Virus record (IMG/VR): IMGVR_UViG_3300005663_000063
Location: 1-50,596 of that record
Length of the DNA: 50,596 nt
Direction: 5' to 3' (one strand)
From: a virus
The translations under genes and the position numbers were made by a program. Positions 34,875 through 42,274 of the stretch are shown here, one piece after another (the stretch's first letter is position 1; every line of letters begins with the position of its first letter). The notes beneath the pieces are model-generated. The model was given only the letters and a program-made list of their open reading frames with translations. It did no database searches and was not told the DNA's origin.

Positions 34875-35252
34875 ATGAGAGAGATAAAGTTTAGGGCTTG
34901 GATAAAACCATCATACAAAAGTAAAGGCAAAGGGCAAATGGTTGACTGGGATACAATTTGGTCAACTTGGGATGTCGCAGATTTATTTGGTAAAGTGGGG
35001 ACAATCCCTTTAGAGTGGACAGGACTCCAAGACAAGAACGGCAAGGAGATTTATGAGGGGGATATACTAGACTTTGGTGATTACTCTATCGCTAAATATG
35101 GGAGATGCTTACATATCGTTTATTGGAATGATGAAGATGCTGGCTTTAATTCTAGGGAAGTCGGGTTTCAGAAATTGGCGGGGTTCGGTATAGATGAAAC
35201 AGGTGCAGTCATCGGCAACATCTATGAGAACGAGGAGTTGTTGAATGGATAA
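34875..35252 (+). CDS. YopX-family protein
   Basis: A 125-residue protein with the YopX pattern: MREIKFRAW at the start, TGLQDKNGKEIYEGDIL in the middle (about 54-70) and GNIYENEELL at the end. Function of the family is unknown. The start directly follows the previous stop. Confidence 0.9.
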   Translation: MREIKFRAWIKPSYKSKGKGQMVDWDTIWSTWDVADLFGKVGTIPLEWTGLQDKNGKEIYEGDILDFGDYSIAKYGRCLHIVYWNDEDAGFNSREVGFQKLAGFGIDETGAVIGNIYENEELLNG

Positions 35253-35343
35253 TTTTCTTATAGGTATATTGGTTTTTCTCGGTGTTATCCTTATATGGGT
35301 TATTGGAGTCTTTTGTGGTAAAGATTGGGCAGGGAGAAAATAG
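35245..35343 (+). CDS. 32-residue single-helix membrane peptide
   Basis: A very hydrophobic peptide (FLIGILVFLGVILIWVIGVF) with a short basic end. The start overlaps the YopX stop. It probably spans the membrane once. Confidence 0.55.
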   Translation: MDNFLIGILVFLGVILIWVIGVFCGKDWAGRK

Positions 35344-35535
35344 ATGGATAATTTTTATGGTTGGCTAGAAGGCGGTATATTCTGCTTAGATGGGTATGGG
35401 TATGGAGTAACAAAGTCAGGTAGGACTGTTAGTGTTGGCAAGACAGAAGATTTGATTAAAGAACACCCTCCAGCACCAAAGGCTGAACCTGTTATGAGAC
35501 GACCTAGAATAAGCAAGAAGGGGGGTAAAAGATGA
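35344..35535 (+). CDS. Small hypothetical protein
   Basis: A 63-residue protein with a beta-like Gly/Tyr start and a very basic end (MRRPRISKKGGKR). It directly abuts the previous stop. Family unknown. Confidence 0.5.
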   Translation: MDNFYGWLEGGIFCLDGYGYGVTKSGRTVSVGKTEDLIKEHPPAPKAEPVMRRPRISKKGGKR

Positions 35536-35744
35536 AAGCTAGTGACAATTACCCACGCTTTGACGCTAAGGGTGTAAAGGAGCACTACCAAGAATTAAGT
35601 CGCCAGCATTGGATTGATATAGGTAGAAAGGAAGTGGTGGAGTGGGCAGAAAACCATAGCCACAAGATGAATACCAATATGTATGGTATATCTCTTGGAC
35701 GTGATGAATGGCAAAACCAACTTAAGGAATGGGGGATAGAATGA
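35532..35744 (+). CDS. Small hypothetical protein
   Basis: A 70-residue mostly helical protein (KGVKEHYQELSRQHWIDIG). ATGA overlap with both neighbours. Family unknown. Confidence 0.5.
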   Translation: MKASDNYPRFDAKGVKEHYQELSRQHWIDIGRKEVVEWAENHSHKMNTNMYGISLGRDEWQNQLKEWGIE

Positions 35745-35899
35745 AACTAGAGTTACACATTAAGAATACTAGAGGAGTTAAGTACAATGACATAGACGAG
35801 TTAGCAGAAGCACTTAAGCGAGAAGGCTATGAGGCTAGGGTTGACGCTCCAGGGGACTCTTGGAATAGATATATCGTAGTAAGTAAGGAGGTAAAATAA
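35741..35899 (+). CDS. Small hypothetical protein
   Basis: A 52-residue protein with one alpha segment (DIDELAEALKREGYEARV) between beta segments. The start overlaps the previous stop. Family unknown. Confidence 0.5.
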   Translation: MKLELHIKNTRGVKYNDIDELAEALKREGYEARVDAPGDSWNRYIVVSKEVK

Positions 35900-36061
35900 G
35901 TGAAAGTTGACTTATATTATGATGACAACGGTTGGCAGTTCGGGGTAGAGCCAGAAACGGAGATGGAAAAATGTGCCCTTGAACAGCTAGCAAGTATACC
36001 CACAGAGCAGGTAACTATCTTAATTACTCGGCTTGGTCTATTCAAAAGGGAGGTGAAATAG
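35900..36061 (+). CDS. Small hypothetical protein, GTG start
   Basis: A 53-residue protein starting at GTG (35900), directly after the previous TAA and behind AAGGAGGT. Acidic N-terminal half and helical end. Family unknown. Confidence 0.5.
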   Translation: MKVDLYYDDNGWQFGVEPETEMEKCALEQLASIPTEQVTILITRLGLFKREVK

Positions 36062-36511
36062 ATGGCAGAACCTAAGATAGAGCGATATGAGGTGATTATA
36101 CCAGACACAGTTGCCAATGATGGCTACGGAAATATTGTAGTCCAAAGACAAGGCGGGCAAGAAGTAAGGGTGAATAAGAAGCACGAACCCTTGCATGGTT
36201 TATTCCGTGAGGCTGCTGAAACTAACAGGGCGTTGAAGCTGGGCTTTGCAGTCTATCTGGATAAAGAGTATGTCCACACAGCCGAGTTCTTTGACGGTGA
36301 GCCGCCAGGAGAGAGGCAAGTTGAGCATATAACTGCTCGAGAGAAACCATTACCAGCACCCCAAGAATTGGGCATGTGGTGGAAGGAACTAGGGAATCGT
36401 ATCGGGGATGGCTCTATTGAAAGGGACTATCCCACTGAAGCAGTTAAAATTAAGACACAGTATTACAGACAGATGGCTAAGGTAACGGGGGTTAAATTCA
36501 CCATGGAGTAA
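36062..36511 (+). CDS. Hypothetical protein before the structured RNA
   Basis: A 149-residue protein. The N-terminal part is beta-like (IERYEVIIPDTVANDGYGN), and the end has a helical segment with ELGMWWKELG and TEAVKIKTQYYRQMAKVTG. It could bind DNA or RNA, but no family is recognised. It ends just upstream of the structured-RNA candidate. Confidence 0.55.
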   Translation: MAEPKIERYEVIIPDTVANDGYGNIVVQRQGGQEVRVNKKHEPLHGLFREAAETNRALKLGFAVYLDKEYVHTAEFFDGEPPGERQVEHITAREKPLPAPQELGMWWKELGNRIGDGSIERDYPTEAVKIKTQYYRQMAKVTGVKFTME

Positions 36512-36526
36512 CAATTGAATATGTGG

Positions 36527-36914
36527 CTTGCTGGTGTCCTGAAATAAGAGGATTAAATGTTGGGAGGCATCTGCAGATAAACTCCGTATCCGAGCCAGCA
36601 AGATTGCCAGTTTGCCCAATAGTGATGTTGGGCTTAGGAAGGACGAGGGATAAGGTCATCCTTGTCGGTGGCAAACTCCCTGTCTTTGACTGGCAGCCAG
36701 CCACCCCCCAACTCATTGGAGTGGTAGCAGTAATGAGGTACTCTGATCTACCGATTGGGGCTGGCAAAACCTGAGCCGAGGAGTAGCGTGCGCTGGGGAA
36801 GGCTACTACTAATGATTTGGAACGGGAGTAGGCTCAGGTTGGCTTTAGGTGGGGTGAACAAGGAAGGTGCTTTGTCTACCTTCTGCGTGGTGGGGAAGTA
36901 CACCAGCCCCACCT
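36527..36914 (+). ncRNA. Candidate structured RNA, about 390 nt
   Basis: No convincing protein gene is present here, but complementary arms follow each other and nest. Main pairs: CTTGCTGG 36527-36534 with 36595-36602; TGCCAGT 36605-36611 with 36689-36695, continued by TTGCC 36612-36616 with 36670-36674; GCCAG plus CCCCAA 36696-36711 with 36755-36765, with CTCATT 36712-36717 to AATGAG 36732-36737 inside; a ten-base arm AACCTGAGCC 36768-36777 with 36831-36840, enclosing AGTAGC 36782-36787 with 36802-36807; and AGGTGGGG 36847-36854 with 36907-36914, enclosing GAAGGTG 36863-36869 with 36877-36883 and GGTG 36889-36892 with 36901-36904. The stretch is also visibly GC-richer than the flanking genes. 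It matches none of the RNase P, tmRNA, group I or group II core motifs I could recall. It could be a free RNA or a leader for the gene at 36931. Confidence 0.6.
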
Positions 36915-36930
36915 GAGCTAAGGAGGAATA

Positions 36931-37056
36931 ATTAAGAAAGTAACAGCGCCACTCCAAGCTAAGATAGTAATTGTCTGCCCTACCTGTGGTGAAGTCATAG
37001 AGGTTAAAGTAGAAGGGGTATCTAATTATAAGGAGAATAATGAGAACACTGAGTGA
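36931..37056 (+). CDS. 41-residue zinc-knuckle-like peptide with a probable ATT start
   Basis: A strong AGGAGG (36921-36926) lies just after the structured RNA. Four bases later the frame opens with ATT; no ATG, GTG or TTG is available in frame near it. The peptide is protein-like (KVTAPLQAKIVIVCPTCGEV), with one Cys-x2-Cys. It overlaps the next gene by 17 bases. ATT is a rare start codon, known from infC. Alternatively this is a gene that lost its ATG. Confidence 0.5.
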   Translation: MKKVTAPLQAKIVIVCPTCGEVIEVKVEGVSNYKENNENTE

Positions 37057-37279
37057 TGAGGCATACAAAGAACTAATCGGCTATATTCCTATACCCGAAC
37101 ACGATGTGAGGAAGGTAGCCCGCAAAGCAGAGCAGGAGGCATGGAGGCAGGTAGAGGAACAATTTATATGGGGACAAGTTCCTTACCACGACATAAAAAG
37201 TGGTACTATAAAAGAGCGGACTATGCACTGTATATCTGATGAGGATTGGCAAGAACTCAAAACGGAGGAGAAAGGATAA
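37040..37279 (+). CDS. Small hypothetical protein
   Basis: A 79-residue acidic/basic helical protein (RKVARKAEQEAWRQVEEQF). AAGGAG before the ATG. Overlaps the next start. Family unknown. Confidence 0.55.
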   Translation: MRTLSDEAYKELIGYIPIPEHDVRKVARKAEQEAWRQVEEQFIWGQVPYHDIKSGTIKERTMHCISDEDWQELKTEEKG

Positions 37280-37404
37280 TGAAAATCATCCCTTTTGTCA
37301 TCGCTACTATATTGGCACTAATGGTTGTATTAGGTATAGCAGGTGGTGTAGCCTTTGTCATTTTAGTCTGGCAAGGATTCTTCACCCCATTGGTAGGAGG
37401 CTAA
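37279..37404 (+). CDS. 41-residue membrane peptide
   Basis: A hydrophobic peptide of one long or two short helices (FVIATILALMVVLGIAGGVA, FVILVW). Its start overlaps the previous stop (TAATG). Confidence 0.55.
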   Translation: MKIIPFVIATILALMVVLGIAGGVAFVILVWQGFFTPLVGG

Positions 37405-37407
37405 GTA

Positions 37408-37647
37408 ATGGCTAAAAAAGGACTCTATAAAAAGTATATTGTCACCAAAACTAGTGGGAAGCCAATCCCACCTGAAGCACAATTCATTGTTCTCCGTGTT
37501 GATGCAGGGCAATATGTTGGGGCTTGCAGAACAGGAGTAGCAGCCTTCGCTAAAGCAGTTGAGCCGCTAAACCACAATTTATCTTGGGATATACAGATGT
37601 TGTTATTAGGGTTAGTCGCAAAGGATATAAGGGAAGGTGGAGAATAA
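37408..37647 (+). CDS. Small hypothetical protein
   Basis: A 79-residue protein with a basic start and beta-like FIVLRVDAGQYVGA. Its stop overlaps the next ATG (TAATG). TAGGAGG precedes it. It resembles small phage proteins with a PPEA-x-FIVLR core, but I cannot name a family. Confidence 0.5.
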   Translation: MAKKGLYKKYIVTKTSGKPIPPEAQFIVLRVDAGQYVGACRTGVAAFAKAVEPLNHNLSWDIQMLLLGLVAKDIREGGE

Positions 37648-38534
37648 TGGCTAAGAAAAGACAGGTCATACCTCTTGGCAAGAAAAGAAAGTTGACACCA
37701 GAGAGAGCTATTGAGTTATTAGATACAGCGAAAGAGGGATTTCCTGCCAACGATACCGAGAAATACTATCTTGCTATGGAGCTAGGTATTGAAGCCTTGA
37801 AAGTCCAACTAGCCAAGAGCCAAGAGGTATGCCCTGAGTGTCACGGGGAAGGGAAACACGCCTATGCTGGAACAACAGTTGATATATATGTGGGTACTTG
37901 TATTACCTGTCAAGGAACAGGCAAAGTCTTATCCGACACAAGAACTGCCTCTCGCTCCTCACCTCAATTTCATAGTGTCGGAGCTATATGTCCCACCTGT
38001 CAAGGTAAGAAGCACTATATCGCCCCTTTCGGAAAAGTGCCTGACGGTACAGGTAAGAGGCTGGATATAGCACTAGACAATGTAGAGAGGATGGGGCATT
38101 TTGGGGTAGTCAGAGATTGGACTATCAACCTTAAAGATGGAATGGAGGTTTTACTTAATGCTAGGGTTATTCAAGAAATAATTAAGCACGAAAATGCCGA
38201 GCAAAGGCTGGATAGACCCAAAATTATATGCCTTTGTGGTTCCACCCGCTTTGTGGCTATATTCAACGAGTGGCGACAGAAGTTAACACTAGAAGGTAAG
38301 ATTGTAGTCTCCATAGAATTAGTGTTGCCCCAATCTGAAAGGGAAGACCCTCAGCATAGTAATTACAAAGTGAAACAGGCACTTGATGAACTTCACTTGC
38401 GGAAAATTGACCTTGCCGATGAGGTAATGATACTAAATGTTGGTGGTTACATCGGCGAATCTACCAGAAATGAATTGAATTATGCTATGCAAATAGGCAA
38501 GACAATTACTTACTTGGAGGAACAAGATGGATAG
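37647..38534 (+). CDS. DnaJ-type zinc finger fused to a deoxyribosyltransferase-like domain
   Basis: A 295-residue protein. Residues about 60-120 have three Cys-x2-Cys-x-Gly repeats (CPECHGEGK, CITCQGTGK, CPTCQGKK) like the DnaJ central domain. Residues about 195-292 match the nucleoside 2-deoxyribosyltransferase-like fold, from IICLCGSTRF through KIDLADEVMILNVGGYIGES to NELNYAMQIGKTITYLE. The latter acts on nucleosides in its family; here it may degrade or sense host nucleotides. The start at 37647 (TAATG overlap) excludes an upstream extension. Confidence 0.75.
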   Translation: MAKKRQVIPLGKKRKLTPERAIELLDTAKEGFPANDTEKYYLAMELGIEALKVQLAKSQEVCPECHGEGKHAYAGTTVDIYVGTCITCQGTGKVLSDTRTASRSSPQFHSVGAICPTCQGKKHYIAPFGKVPDGTGKRLDIALDNVERMGHFGVVRDWTINLKDGMEVLLNARVIQEIIKHENAEQRLDRPKIICLCGSTRFVAIFNEWRQKLTLEGKIVVSIELVLPQSEREDPQHSNYKVKQALDELHLRKIDLADEVMILNVGGYIGESTRNELNYAMQIGKTITYLEEQDG

Positions 38535-39006
38535 ACCTGATAGGGAGAAGATAGCGACCTATGAGAAGATATGTCTGTCCTTTTGCATTAGAAACTCTGA
38601 TAAGGCACAAGTGGCAGGGATATTCAAAGAAATCCTAGCTCTCTTACCTGAACCTATAGATAGCCCTAAGCTGAGGGAGAAGATAAACCAGATTTTACAC
38701 CAATACATTATCCGCAATCTTTATGAAACTACTATTATAAGCGAAGGGTTGGTAACTGACCAAATCCTAGCCATTTGTGAGGAAGAGATAGGGAAGCACT
38801 ATAGTCCTGACTGCCCACAATGCTATGAAAACCTTCTTGAAAGTGGAGTTATTAAACAAGCCAAGCGTGAGGAGAGGAAGAGGATAATGAGGGAACTCGG
38901 AAATTATGCTTTTGCTGAGGCTCAACACATACCACAGTCGGGGCGAGAACCTGTTATTATTTGTTTAACCGAAGCTGATTTGCAAGCACTTCGAGGTGAG
39001 GAATGA
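38527..39006 (+). CDS. Hypothetical helical protein with a Cys pair
   Basis: A 159-residue, mostly helical protein with CPQCYENLLESG (Cys-x2-Cys), suggesting a small metal site. The ATG overlaps the end of the previous gene. AAGATGG-type ribosome site is weak but GGAGGA lies upstream. Family unknown. Confidence 0.5.
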   Translation: MDRPDREKIATYEKICLSFCIRNSDKAQVAGIFKEILALLPEPIDSPKLREKINQILHQYIIRNLYETTIISEGLVTDQILAICEEEIGKHYSPDCPQCYENLLESGVIKQAKREERKRIMRELGNYAFAEAQHIPQSGREPVIICLTEADLQALRGEE

Positions 39007-39215
39007 AAGCGGGAGATAGAGTTAGGAACATATATTCAGGTAAAGCTGGTGTTGTGATTAAGGTGTGGGATGGCAAATATACAGTATCATATTATAAAGG
39101 GGAGCAATACAACCCTTACAGGATAACGGTAGAGTTAGACCATCAACCCCATGCAGCCCTTGACTCTTATATCCGTACCTTCAAAGCTGAACACTTAGAG
39201 GTAAGTGAAAAATGA
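39003..39215 (+). CDS. Small KOW/SH3-like protein
   Basis: A 70-residue protein starting MKAGDRVRNIYSGKAGVVI, a KOW-type opening, with a beta barrel pattern to about residue 50. It may bind nucleic acid or protein. ATGA overlap with the previous gene. Confidence 0.6.
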   Translation: MKAGDRVRNIYSGKAGVVIKVWDGKYTVSYYKGEQYNPYRITVELDHQPHAALDSYIRTFKAEHLEVSEK

Positions 39216-39394
39216 TAACAACATGGGAAGAACTGGGTGAAGTTTTGGCTGAGTTTGAGAACCGCATCTCTTTATTAGAGAACTCTCTACCTTCCCATTC
39301 ACAGGAAGTAAGGGGAGTTAACTTAGAGCCAATTGTAAAAATCGTAAGGCATGTTTATGCAAGTAAAAAGAAAGAGGAAGGTCTTTATGAATAA
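39212..39394 (+). CDS. Small hypothetical protein
   Basis: A 60-residue helical protein (EELGEVLAEFENRISLLENS). It ends in LYE-stop within the first copy of a 22-base repeat. Family unknown. Confidence 0.5.
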   Translation: MITTWEELGEVLAEFENRISLLENSLPSHSQEVRGVNLEPIVKIVRHVYASKKKEEGLYE

Positions 39395-39405
39395 GATAAT
39401 ATATG
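39384..39405 (+). repeat. Direct repeat A, copy 1
   Basis: The 22 bases TTTATGAATAAGATAATATATG recur exactly at 40587-40608 as their only other copy seen. Each copy spans the last codons (YE-stop) of one gene and the leader of the next. See the A/B finding for the paired arrangement. Confidence 0.8.
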
Positions 39406-39419
39406 GAGGGTGGGGATAG

Positions 39420-39566
39420 ATGAAATGTTGTGTGTGCGGATGTAGTTCAACAAAAGAAAACCCCATGATAAAAGACCCTGACCCATACGAGTCGGAAATA
39501 AACAATGATGAAACAGAGGTGTGGGAATGCGAACAGTGTAGGGATGATTCAGCAATGGATATTTAG
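39420..39566 (+). CDS. Small zinc protein
   Basis: A 48-residue protein with CCVCGC near the start and CEQC near the end, two Cys pairs fitting a zinc ribbon. GGAGGG and GGGG precede the ATG. It lies between copies of repeats A and B. Confidence 0.65.
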   Translation: MKCCVCGCSSTKENPMIKDPDPYESEINNDETEVWECEQCRDDSAMDI

Positions 39567-39583
39567 GCAATGAAGTAGAGAGT
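39564..39583 (+). repeat. Direct repeat B, copy 1
   Basis: The 20 bases TAGGCAATGAAGTAGAGAGT recur exactly at 40903-40922. Copy 1 includes the stop of the zinc gene, and copy 2 stands just before the HNH gene at 40924. Confidence 0.8.
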
Positions 39584-39591
39584 GAAGAGCT

Positions 39592-39723
39592 ATGATTGTT
39601 CTAAGTTGTTCTGTTTGTTCCACTCTAGGCGTGAATATACCATTTCTTGTTCTAATCTGTGTTGTGTGTTCCTCTTGTTCTCTTTGTTCTGTCTGTTCTA
39701 GGAGTGGATATGGATTTAACTAA
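39592..39723 (+). CDS. Possible Cys/Ser-rich 43-residue peptide over the 9-bp array
   Basis: An ATG frame runs across the repeat array and ends in the ATPase start region. The peptide is hydrophobic then Cys-rich (CSVCS, CSSCSLCSVCS), with the 9-bp unit reading as Cys-Ser-x. A ribosome site is weak (GAAGAG). It overlaps the ATPase gene by 14 bases. This may only be a by-product of the array. Confidence 0.3.
   Translation: MIVLSCSVCSTLGVNIPFLVLICVVCSSCSLCSVCSRSGYGFN
39597..39699 (+). repeat. TGTTCT nine-base repeat array
   Basis: TGTTCT or TGTTCC starts at 39597, 39607, 39616, 39648, 39667, 39676, 39685 and 39694, mostly nine bases apart. The last four are in strict nine-base register. The array is in the gap before the ATPase gene. 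It could be a set of binding sites, such as an origin (iteron-like) or control element, or a coding repeat. Confidence 0.7.
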
Positions 39724-40597
39724 GGAAGCACTAAGGGCTTGGTGGATACAGACCACAGGTGAGAATCACTATAAGGCAGCCCTTGATGGGGATTTTAAGG
39801 TAAAGGATACTTTCTTTTATGACAAACTGCGTAAGTTAACCTTTGAGCTTGTGGCGGATAAAGTTATAACAAAGGTTCGCACCAAGAAGGATGGGATATA
39901 CCGCCTAGTGGATAAGGCAGATGAGGAGATAATGTGGTGGGAAGGGGAAGGCATAGATGATAGTAAGGTTAATCTCTTATTACCATTTGGATTGCATAAG
40001 GCAGTCTATGTACCACGCCCCGCCCTCATTCTTATATCGGGTGATACAAACGCTGGCAAGACAGCTATCGCCAATCAGATACTAAATATCAACCAAGAGA
40101 AGTTTGATGATATTCTGTTATTAATGACTGAGGGTTTGGATATGGTAAAGGGTAGGATGATGAACGCTATACCGAAATGTCCTATGCCACCCAAGTTCCG
40201 CACCTTCAGGAAGATGAACCACTTTGAGGATGACGTGCTTCCCAACGGGTTAACAGTAGTAGATTATCTAAGACCACCCAACCCTACATCCTTAATGTCT
40301 ATTGGCGAACCCTTAGAAGCAATTGCGGGAGTATTAAATAAGGGTACAGGGATAGCTGTAGTATGCCTTCAGAAGCCACGAGGCGAACGAGGGGAGGCTT
40401 TCGGGGGTATAATCACTCAATGGGACGCCTCTTTGGCTATGAGCATCCATACTACCGATACAAACTTCGTAAGCTATCTAAAACTCAATAAGATTAAGAA
40501 GCCCCTTATGTTGGATAAGGATTTATACAAGCTCAAGATACGGTTTAAAATATCACATGGAATACAACTGACAGAACTGGAGAAGGTTTATGAATAA
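39710..40597 (+). CDS. RecA-fold ATPase, helicase/replication candidate
   Basis: A 295-residue protein. Residues about 1-75 are a winged-helix-like N domain. The Walker A is GDTNAGKT (111-118), with a Walker B-type hydrophobic strand following (IAVVCLQ). The order fits DnaB/RepA/KaiC-like ATPases. It is the only replication-type gene seen. Start ATG 39710 behind AGGAG; upstream in-frame sequence belongs to the repeat array. The role may be helicase loading or replication initiation. Confidence 0.7.
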   Translation: MDLTKEALRAWWIQTTGENHYKAALDGDFKVKDTFFYDKLRKLTFELVADKVITKVRTKKDGIYRLVDKADEEIMWWEGEGIDDSKVNLLLPFGLHKAVYVPRPALILISGDTNAGKTAIANQILNINQEKFDDILLLMTEGLDMVKGRMMNAIPKCPMPPKFRTFRKMNHFEDDVLPNGLTVVDYLRPPNPTSLMSIGEPLEAIAGVLNKGTGIAVVCLQKPRGERGEAFGGIITQWDASLAMSIHTTDTNFVSYLKLNKIKKPLMLDKDLYKLKIRFKISHGIQLTELEKVYE

Positions 40598-40608
40598 GAT
40601 AATATATG
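40587..40608 (+). repeat. Direct repeat A, copy 2
   Basis: Exact copy of 39384-39405, again over a YE-stop end and the leader of the next gene. The copies are 1203 bases apart. Confidence 0.8.
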
Positions 40609-40624
40609 CTGAAAGGAGGGAATG

Positions 40625-40900
40625 ATGCCTATTGCCATTGTGGAAGAAATAATTATAGCTTTTTGTTCGCTGGTAATGATAACAGCAATTATGGTTGTTA
40701 TCTACTTTGGGCTAAAGGGGCTAAATATAGCTTGCCGATTAGGTCATCACCAACCTAGCCTTAGCGAAATGAGTTATAACTTTGAGACTAGAGAGATAAG
40801 TGTTCATTGTAAGGTCTGTCAGAAGGTAGTATATAAGGTTAAATCTGAAGACCAACTCACCGATAAGCAGTGGCTTGGGTTTAAGCAGATATTTGAATAG
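40625..40900 (+). CDS. Membrane-anchored Cys protein
   Basis: A 91-residue protein with one long N-terminal helix (IAFCSLVMITAIMVVIYFGL) and a soluble part with CKVCQK (Cys-x2-Cys). The ATG at 40625 fits AGGAGGG better than 40622. A membrane-bound zinc or redox protein is possible. Confidence 0.6.
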   Translation: MPIAIVEEIIIAFCSLVMITAIMVVIYFGLKGLNIACRLGHHQPSLSEMSYNFETREISVHCKVCQKVVYKVKSEDQLTDKQWLGFKQIFE

Positions 40901-40902
40901 CG

Positions 40903-40922
40903 TAGGCAATGAAGTAGAGAGT
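40903..40922 (+). repeat. Direct repeat B, copy 2
   Basis: Exact copy of 39564-39583, ending one base before the ATG of the HNH/NinG-like gene. Copies are 1339 bases apart. Confidence 0.8.
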
Positions 40923-40923
40923 T

Positions 40924-41262
40924 ATGAAGATAAAGATTGACCCGCTGGATAAGCTAGTAGCCAAATATATTAAGTTAAGGGATAAATGGTGTCAGCGGTG
41001 TAGTGGCACAAGCGGTCTGCAAACTGCTCACTTTCATTCACGGCGGAAGCGGAGTGTGCGATACGATGAGGATAATCTGTGCCTTCTTTGCTTTGGCTGC
41101 CATAGTTACCTTGATGGCAACCCCTTAGAGAAAGTGGAATTCTTTAAGCAGAGACTAGGGGATAGGTTCGACTTCTTGGTAGCTAGGGCTAACAGGCCAG
41201 CCAAGCCAGATAAATCAGCAATCGCTTTATACCTGAAAGAACGAATAAAGGAGATGGAATGA
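40924..41262 (+). CDS. HNH/NinG-like nuclease
   Basis: A 112-residue protein with CQRCSG, AHFHSRRK, and CLLCFGCH in the order of HNH and NinG-type zinc nucleases, followed by the typical NP-x-EKVEFFKQRL helix. It probably nicks or joins DNA in recombination. It starts directly after repeat B copy 2. Confidence 0.75.
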   Translation: MKIKIDPLDKLVAKYIKLRDKWCQRCSGTSGLQTAHFHSRRKRSVRYDEDNLCLLCFGCHSYLDGNPLEKVEFFKQRLGDRFDFLVARANRPAKPDKSAIALYLKERIKEME

Positions 41263-41408
41263 AGTATAAAATTACCATGCAAGTATTGATGCTCCTTTGG
41301 GGGATATGCCTAATGACTATACCTGCCTTTGAAGAGATTGGTGGTTATATCTTAGGCACTATCTGGATAGTGGGCAGTATCATTGTTGGTGCTATCCCTA
41401 ATAAATAA
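41259..41408 (+). CDS. 49-residue membrane peptide
   Basis: A peptide with two hydrophobic segments (QVLMLLWGICLMTI and GGYILGTIWIVGSIIVGAI). It overlaps the HNH-like gene. Family unknown. Confidence 0.55.
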   Translation: MKYKITMQVLMLLWGICLMTIPAFEEIGGYILGTIWIVGSIIVGAIPNK

Positions 41409-41422
41409 CGGAGATGGAATAG

Positions 41423-42274
41423 ATGGCTGAAGAAGAACTAATACTTAGTGGAGAACCGATATATTATTCTCATACGCTCAACCCTAAATTCAAGGGCTTA
41501 ATCATAGCCCCTATATCTGATGTGCATTACGGCAACCCCCTCTTCTCCAAGAAGCACTTTCTACAGACAGTAAAATACTTAAAGGATACACCGAATGCTT
41601 ATACGCTTTTAAATGGGGATATGTGCGAGTCAACCATTAAGACCTCAAAGGGTGAGATTTTCAAACAAGTCGGCTCTCCGCAAGACCAGAGGGATTGGAT
41701 AATAGACCAACTAGAACCTATCAAAAAGAAGATACTCGGAATGACTATCGGCAACCACGAAATGAGGATTTACAATGAGGTTGGTATAGATATATGTAAA
41801 GACATTGCCAAAGCCCTCGGTGTGCCATACAGGGCGTCTGGTATGCTACTGAAGATAGCCTTCGGGGACTGGAACAGGAGTGTAGATGGGAAACCGTTTG
41901 TCTACTGGGGTTACTTCTCTCATGGATATGGTGGGGCTAGAACTAAGTCGGCTAAAGCAGTGAAAGTTGAGCGAGTAGCCACTTGGATACATGCTGATTT
42001 CTACTGCCTGTCGCATGACCATGTAGTGAATGCTGCCCCTGATATTTACTTATTACCAGACCCTAGAACTCGTGCTGAGAAGGATGCCGATGGTAAGGAA
42101 ACGGGTTTTACTGTGGGTAGACTAACCGCACATAGAAAGATGCTGGTTAAGACCAATGCTTATTTGAAATGGGGTGGCTATGCAGAGATGTTGGGCTTTC
42201 CGCCCAGTGATTTAACTACACCTTTAATCAAACTGTTTGGAACGGGTAAACCAACTGTAAGGGTAGAAGTATAG
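41423..42274 (+). CDS. Metallophosphoesterase (calcineurin-like)
   Basis: A 283-residue hydrolase. Motifs are D-x-H (Asp33, His35 in SDVHYG), NGD (64-66), GNHE (110-113), then SHGYGG and SHDH. This is the dinuclear-metal phosphoesterase set, as in Mre11/SbcD and phage exonuclease cofactors. The role may be DNA repair, nuclease activity or nucleotide cleavage. GGAG before the ATG. Confidence 0.85.
   Translation: MAEEELILSGEPIYYSHTLNPKFKGLIIAPISDVHYGNPLFSKKHFLQTVKYLKDTPNAYTLLNGDMCESTIKTSKGEIFKQVGSPQDQRDWIIDQLEPIKKKILGMTIGNHEMRIYNEVGIDICKDIAKALGVPYRASGMLLKIAFGDWNRSVDGKPFVYWGYFSHGYGGARTKSAKAVKVERVATWIHADFYCLSHDHVVNAAPDIYLLPDPRTRAEKDADGKETGFTVGRLTAHRKMLVKTNAYLKWGGYAEMLGFPPSDLTTPLIKLFGTGKPTVRVEV

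Noticed and set aside
36523-36774. An 83-codon plus-strand frame over the RNA region, opened by GTG
   Set aside because: No good ribosome site, no family-like pattern, and it lies under the paired arms. I kept the RNA reading, with this as its main rival.
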